A DNA stretch of 64,000 bases from the NCBI GenBank assembly GCA_900323505.1, contig OOIN01000038.1:372001-436000 (forward strand), in the 5' to 3' direction. The position numbers and the translations under genes are program-made. Below the pieces are notes generated by a model. That model saw only the letters and a list, made by a program, of their open reading frames with translations, ran no database searches and was not told the origin of the DNA. Each line of letters opens with the position of its first letter. Within the stretch, counting starts at the first letter, position 1. This document shows, piece by piece, positions 59,758 through 64,000 of this stretch. Source of the stretch: Ustilago trichophora (taxonomy: Eukaryota > Basidiomycota > Ustilaginomycetes > Ustilaginales > Ustilaginaceae).

Positions 59758-60731
59758 CGCGACTAGCTATTGAGCCAGTCGTAGGTGCCAAGTAGCCTAG
59801 GAAGGTGGAGCTGAGATGACTGCTGCGTCAGGATGGACGATCTTAGCAGAGGATACGATGTCAGTTTGTGACCGGCATGTAGAGATCTGACGGCGCTATC
59901 AGGCGCCGGTTTAAGAGGGAGAGGGGGTCAGCTGAGCGAGAGGTTGCCGACGTGGAATTGCGATTGGTTTGTAGGAGTGTGGTGTCGGTGGTGCAGAATG
60001 AGCGGGTGGGCGATGTCACGTCAGCGATTCAACGTAAGGTGTGCAGTTGAGCCCACAGAGTGGATCGGTTAAAAGCGATGTTATCTAGCACAGAGGTGTC
60101 TGCGTGGTTGCTAAGGACGGTGAATTGTATGTGCGTTTTGGGCGGGACGACGGAAAAGAAAGATGGTGTTGGTTTGGTGATTGAAATGAAGGCGAGACCG
60201 GAGTCGAGACTCCGAGTGGTGCGGTGTAGTGTGATGTGATGTGTGGGAGAATTGAATCGGATCGTCAGCACAAACTCGGTGGGAAGTTGAGAGGCAACAA
60301 AGCTGCGAGGTTGTTGAGTCGTGGTGGGAAAGTGGGGAAAAAACAGATGCTGATGAGCGTGATGACAGCGGCAGTTCCGACGAGGACGACGACGACAACG
60401 GCAATGGCGACGAACAACCGCGATGGTCAAGATGATGTTGATGGTGATAGTGAGTTGACAACCGAGGAGCACAAGGCAGACAGGTGTTGGAGTGAGGGAA
60501 AGCAGAGCACATTACTCGAATCACGCAGTTGGTTCTCGCCTTGGCGGTGGCGCAGCACAGTCACACCCTAACCAGCAGCGCATCGAAAAGGGTTCATTCA
60601 CATCATCATGATAGAATACAGTAATTTGATTTCCAGGTGACAGGCGGGGCGGAACTTGCCGCCACGGAAAATGAGCACGAGACAGGCCACAATACAGTAG
60701 GAGACGGCCGCGGCGGCTCGCCCGTGAGACT

Positions 60732-60755
60732 AAAAAAAAAAAAAAAAAAAAAAAG
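60732..60755 (+). repeat. A24 homopolymer
   Basis: Uninterrupted A tract in the divergent intergenic region, followed by GACATCACAC. Confidence 0.88.
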
Positions 60756-61320
60756 ACATCACACAAAACAAAAGGAAAAAGGTAAAGAAGTGCGGAGGAG
60801 CCGATTGCGTCCCTTTGCCTTTTCCAACTCTGCTCTGTGTGTTACATGTGTTGCGTGTGTGTGGTGTAAGAGAGAGAAAGAGAAAAGGGTTCTTTCGAGA
60901 GAGCCGAATGCCGGTTCTGCAATCTGTTGCACAGTGAGGGTTGTCTGCATGCACGTCACACTTGCACACCAGAACATCACTCTTTGGAAGCGGTCGAGAG
61001 AATCGTAACATGTCGCATTTGTACAGTAAAAACCTAAGTCAGCCATAGGTTGCAAACGCTAGTTTCGCTGCAAAGCGGATCAAACACATGGCGGAGTGCC
61101 AATTGGATGCCTTTTTTGGCGTGCTGAGTTTGCTTCACTCCACCTGTCACTCTGCACTTTTTCCTTTCTTCCATTCATCTGGCGGCTAAGACTAAGCGCT
61201 TGCGTCACAACTGCCCTTCCAATACTGACGCTTGCGTTGTGCAAACCAGGTCAACTCCAAAACGCAAAAGAGGAGATCAGGTTGACCGATCCTTGAGCTG
61301 CTATTCTTGTCCTGCGTTGC

Positions 61321-61365
61321 TTTGCTTTGCTTTGCTTTGCTTTGCTTTGCTTTGCTTTGCTTTGC
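61321..61365 (+). repeat. TTTGC pentanucleotide microsatellite
   Basis: Nine perfect TTTGC units, about 1.05 kb upstream of the CoA-ligase start. Confidence 0.92.
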
Positions 61366-62414
61366 TTGTCGACGCTTATGCCTGCTGCCCATCTGGCACC
61401 CACGCTAGTGCGGAAGCGAAATTTGGCACTAAAAAAGTTCCAACACAGCAGCGCCCCTCACAGACGGTGCTCTTTTTGTTTCGACGCGCTCCGCTTTGGT
61501 CTTCTCGGAGCAGGTCCTCCCGAAAATAGAAAGAAAAAGAAAAGAAAAGGGGAAAGCATTCCAAATTTCAAAATCACATCTTGCTTCATCTACCGATGCA
61601 TCGCCTTACTCTGACACAGATCGGGACGGGCAAGCGCGAAAATAAGCCTGAGGTCCGCTTCGTATTTTCGAGGATGAGCGGGGCTGTCCAAAGCTCAGTT
61701 ACGCTGCTGCCGCGGAGAAGGCCTCCTGTTCCCCTCTTGCAGCGCTGTGCTACCTGTTACCCCACAATCCTTATACGCCGCTCTCTCTCTCTCTCTCTCT
61801 CTCTTTCAAGCAAGAAGACTCTCTTGTACTGTACTGTACACGCGAGTGCTCGCGGTGCTTTCGGGCCGTATCTCCGCAATTGGGATCCTTCTGCTTCGGC
61901 TTGAACAGAGATCTTCACCAACCCTCCGGACTGCTTTGCACCAGCGTGTCGAGTGGCTTGGTCCTGGACCGCGCAAAAAACCCTTTTCGTTGCCGGTATT
62001 CGAGTAGCCGGTTTCCGCTTTGACAAGCTCCCCCAACGCTTGCTACCGTCTACAGTAGCACCTCATATACATACGGTACCATCACGCCTCGAACCAAAGC
62101 TCCACAAAGTCTTCTCAACCTCGTGGTCGACACTCGACATTCCTGTACATTTCATTTCGCAACAGCCTCACAGAGCAGCAAAGCAAAGCGTCGGCAGCCT
62201 AGGAACACGTTTACACATACCACCTTCATCCCAAGTCGATCGAGCTCATAACAGTACTGCTGGAACCACCTTCATCATCGGGCCTTCATTTATCTGCCAG
62301 AGCATTGCTCGACAGCCGCCTATATAGCATCTGCTGTGGCTACATCCAAGCACTTTGTCCTCCGACAGTTCCCAGTCTACCACTTGATTTCGAGCCTGTC
62401 GTCAATCATCAATC

Positions 62415-64000
62415 ATGACGCAAACTAGCAACGCTTTTGACATTCCCCTCGGGCCCTACACCATCTACGACCGTAAGACTGGTGTCTATGCTTCCAGGCT
62501 TCCCGCACCTCATGTCCCCGTAGAATCTGTGTACCAGTTCTGCTTGGGCAACGTGAGCTTCGACGATGCGGGTACCGCCATCACCGAATGCTCGACTGGC
62601 CGAACCATCTCGTAAGTGTCCTCACCCAAGCTGCCAAAATACGCCCTCCTGAGCTCCAAACTCCTCTAACATCACTCTTGCTTTCATCTTTCGTTCATTG
62701 CATCGATCTGGATCCTTGAAATGGAAACAGGTACGGCGAGCTCAAGCTCAAAGCCCAACGCTTCGGCCTCGGCCTGATCACTAAAGCAAAGCTCAAACCA
62801 GGCGACACCGTCCTCGTAGCATTGCATTCCTCTATCGACTTTGCTGTATCTGTCATGGCCGCTCAATTTGCCGGCCTCCGTGTCGCGCTCGCGAACCCAG
62901 ACTACGCCCGTAAAGAGCTTAAGCACGTCTACAAGCTGGTCAAGCCCAAAAAGGTCATCGTTCATAGCACCTACCTCGCCCACGCCGCCCAGGCCAACGT
63001 CAAAACATTCACCGTCATTCTCACCGACACCAAGCTCGGCCGCGGCGGTGTTCTCTCCATCGGCGAACTCCTCGCGGACGAATCTGCCGCCAAGGCAGCC
63101 CAACCATTCATCCCAGACGACTTGAACACCACCACATACCTCCCTTCCAGCTCTGGCACCACTGGTTTGCCCAAAGCGGTCCAGATTTCGCACACGAACC
63201 TCGTCTCTATGCTCTCGATGAACCTCGGCACGCCCGGCTTTGTGCCCGAGGGACTCGACAAGGAGCAAGTGCGCATGCTCAGCTTCCTTCCCTTCTTCCA
63301 CGCCTACGGTCTCGTTGGCCAGCTTCATCTCATTCTGAGGCTGCAAGGTCAACTATTCATCCTTCGTCCTTTCACCGCAGACGCGCTCTGCAAAGCGCTC
63401 CAAGAGCACAAAGTCAATCTGCTCAACTGCGTTCCACCCGCACTGACCAAACTCACCAAGCACCCTGGTACGACCCGAGACGCGTTTGCCACCGTCAAGC
63501 GCGTTCGCTGTGGCGCTGCTCCACTCGATGCCGAGACTGAAGCAAAGTTCTCCGAGATGACCGGCGTTGAAGTCAAGCAAGGTTGGGGCATGACCGAGCT
63601 CACCCTTGCGGGTCTCGATCCTTCCAGTGGACAGCAAACTCCCGGCTCAGTTGGATGCCTCATCCCCTCAACACTTGCAAAAGTGGTCGACGTGTCGAGT
63701 GGGCAACCCGTGGCCCCTGGCGAACGAGGCGAGCTTCTAATCAAGGGCAACCAAGTCTTCTCTGGCTACCTCTCGAACCCTGAAGAGACCAAGGCAGCGT
63801 TTACACCCGACGGCTTCTTCCGCACTGGCGACGTCGTCATTGTCCACCCGCGAACGGGTGAGTTCACCATTGTTGACAGGCTAAAAGAGCTCATTAAATA
63901 CCAGGGATTCCAGGTCGCTCCCGCTGAGCTGGAAGGCATTCTGGTCAGTCACCCCAAAGTGGCAGCTGCCGCAGTTATCGGAAGGTACGACAAGTCCAAG
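62415..64000 (+). CDS. 4-coumarate/acyl-CoA ligase-like AMP-forming enzyme, cut by window edge
   Basis: ANL-superfamily adenylating enzyme that should convert a carboxylic acid to its CoA thioester through an acyl-AMP. Exon 1 is 62415-62611; a 119-nt intron (GTAAGT...AACAG) splits a Ser codon; exon 2 begins at 62731 and runs off the window. About 488 residues are visible. Core motifs are present: P-loop SSSGTTGLPKAV, LPFFHAYGLVGQ, QGWGMTEL, FRTGDVV, and the hinge-to-A8 region VDRLKELIKYQGFQVAPAELE. These match the 4-coumarate-CoA ligase-like branch, which in fungi includes peroxisomal acyl-CoA synthetases. A C-terminal peroxisome signal would lie outside the window. The substrate is unknown. 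Confidence 0.9.

Larger units (their letters stand above)
59758..62414. promoter_or_regulatory. 2.7-kb divergent intergenic region
   Basis: Separates the 7TM gene (-) from the CoA-ligase gene (+). It contains A24 (60732-60755), a TTTGC pentanucleotide array (61321-61365), a CT repeat (61780-61806) and TGTACTGTACTGTAC (61825-61839). ORFs here are low-complexity shadows. No RNA gene is recognised. Confidence 0.5.

Overview
The window reads as nuclear DNA of a basidiomycete smut fungus (Ustilaginomycotina, probably Ustilaginaceae). The genes are compact, with none or a few short introns of about 80-120 nt that start GTAAGT or GTGAGT. The proteins are fungal (RAT1, PNUTS-type PP1 subunit, GtaA-type glutaminase, ArAE/FUSC-like membrane protein). 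The intergenic DNA carries many homopolymer tracts and microsatellites. The species cannot be fixed from sequence alone. No rRNA, tRNA or CRISPR was recognised.

Layout. 1-3379 (-): 5' part of RAT1, cut by the window edge, divergent from VFA1 (4063-4722 +). 5926-7171 (-): secreted GPI-type glycoprotein. 7172-10741: gene-free, low-complexity DNA. 10742-11719 (-): DinB-like protein. 12413-15727 (-): PNUTS-like PP1 regulator. 19073-19927 (+): HMG-box protein. 20810-22157 (+): HEM12. 24255-26987 (+): secreted glutaminase. 27220-40286: a nested mobile-element island. 40291-41757 (-): FAH-family hydrolase, divergent from a CPA2-type antiporter (42024-43817 +). 44177-48409 (-): protein kinase and alpha/beta-hydrolase in one ORF. 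49259-53008 (-): ArAE/FUSC-like protein. 53597-54677 (-): secreted tyrosinase, divergent from TRAX (55452-56648 +). 56821-59757 (-): 7TM protein. 62415-64000 (+): acyl/4-coumarate-CoA ligase-like, cut by the window edge.

The mobile island is the main find. Inverted ends (GGGGGTTTC... / ...GAAACCCCC, flanked by TA) bound a 13,067-bp unit set between the convergent 3' ends of the glutaminase and FAH genes. It holds a PIF/Harbinger DDE transposase, a Myb/SANT-like coiled-coil partner, and an MCM4-derived reading frame. A Ty3/gypsy LTR retrotransposon (28410-35776, two 255-bp LTRs, GCGC target duplication) sits inside the MCM4-derived frame. Without the retroelement the unit is about 5.7 kb and the MCM4-derived frame is open for about 512 codons. 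That frame fuses a piece of the MCM4 N-terminal OB region to the C-terminal part and lacks the AAA+ Walker A/B core. The simplest reading is a host replication-gene fragment carried by a DNA transposon and later broken by a young retroelement.

The retroelement shows a candidate -1 frameshift heptamer just before the gag stop, one in-frame TGA in pol before the integrase part, and two LTR differences that are both CpG transitions. The remaining genes are unrelated housekeeping, secreted and membrane genes; no operon-like pathway cluster is seen.
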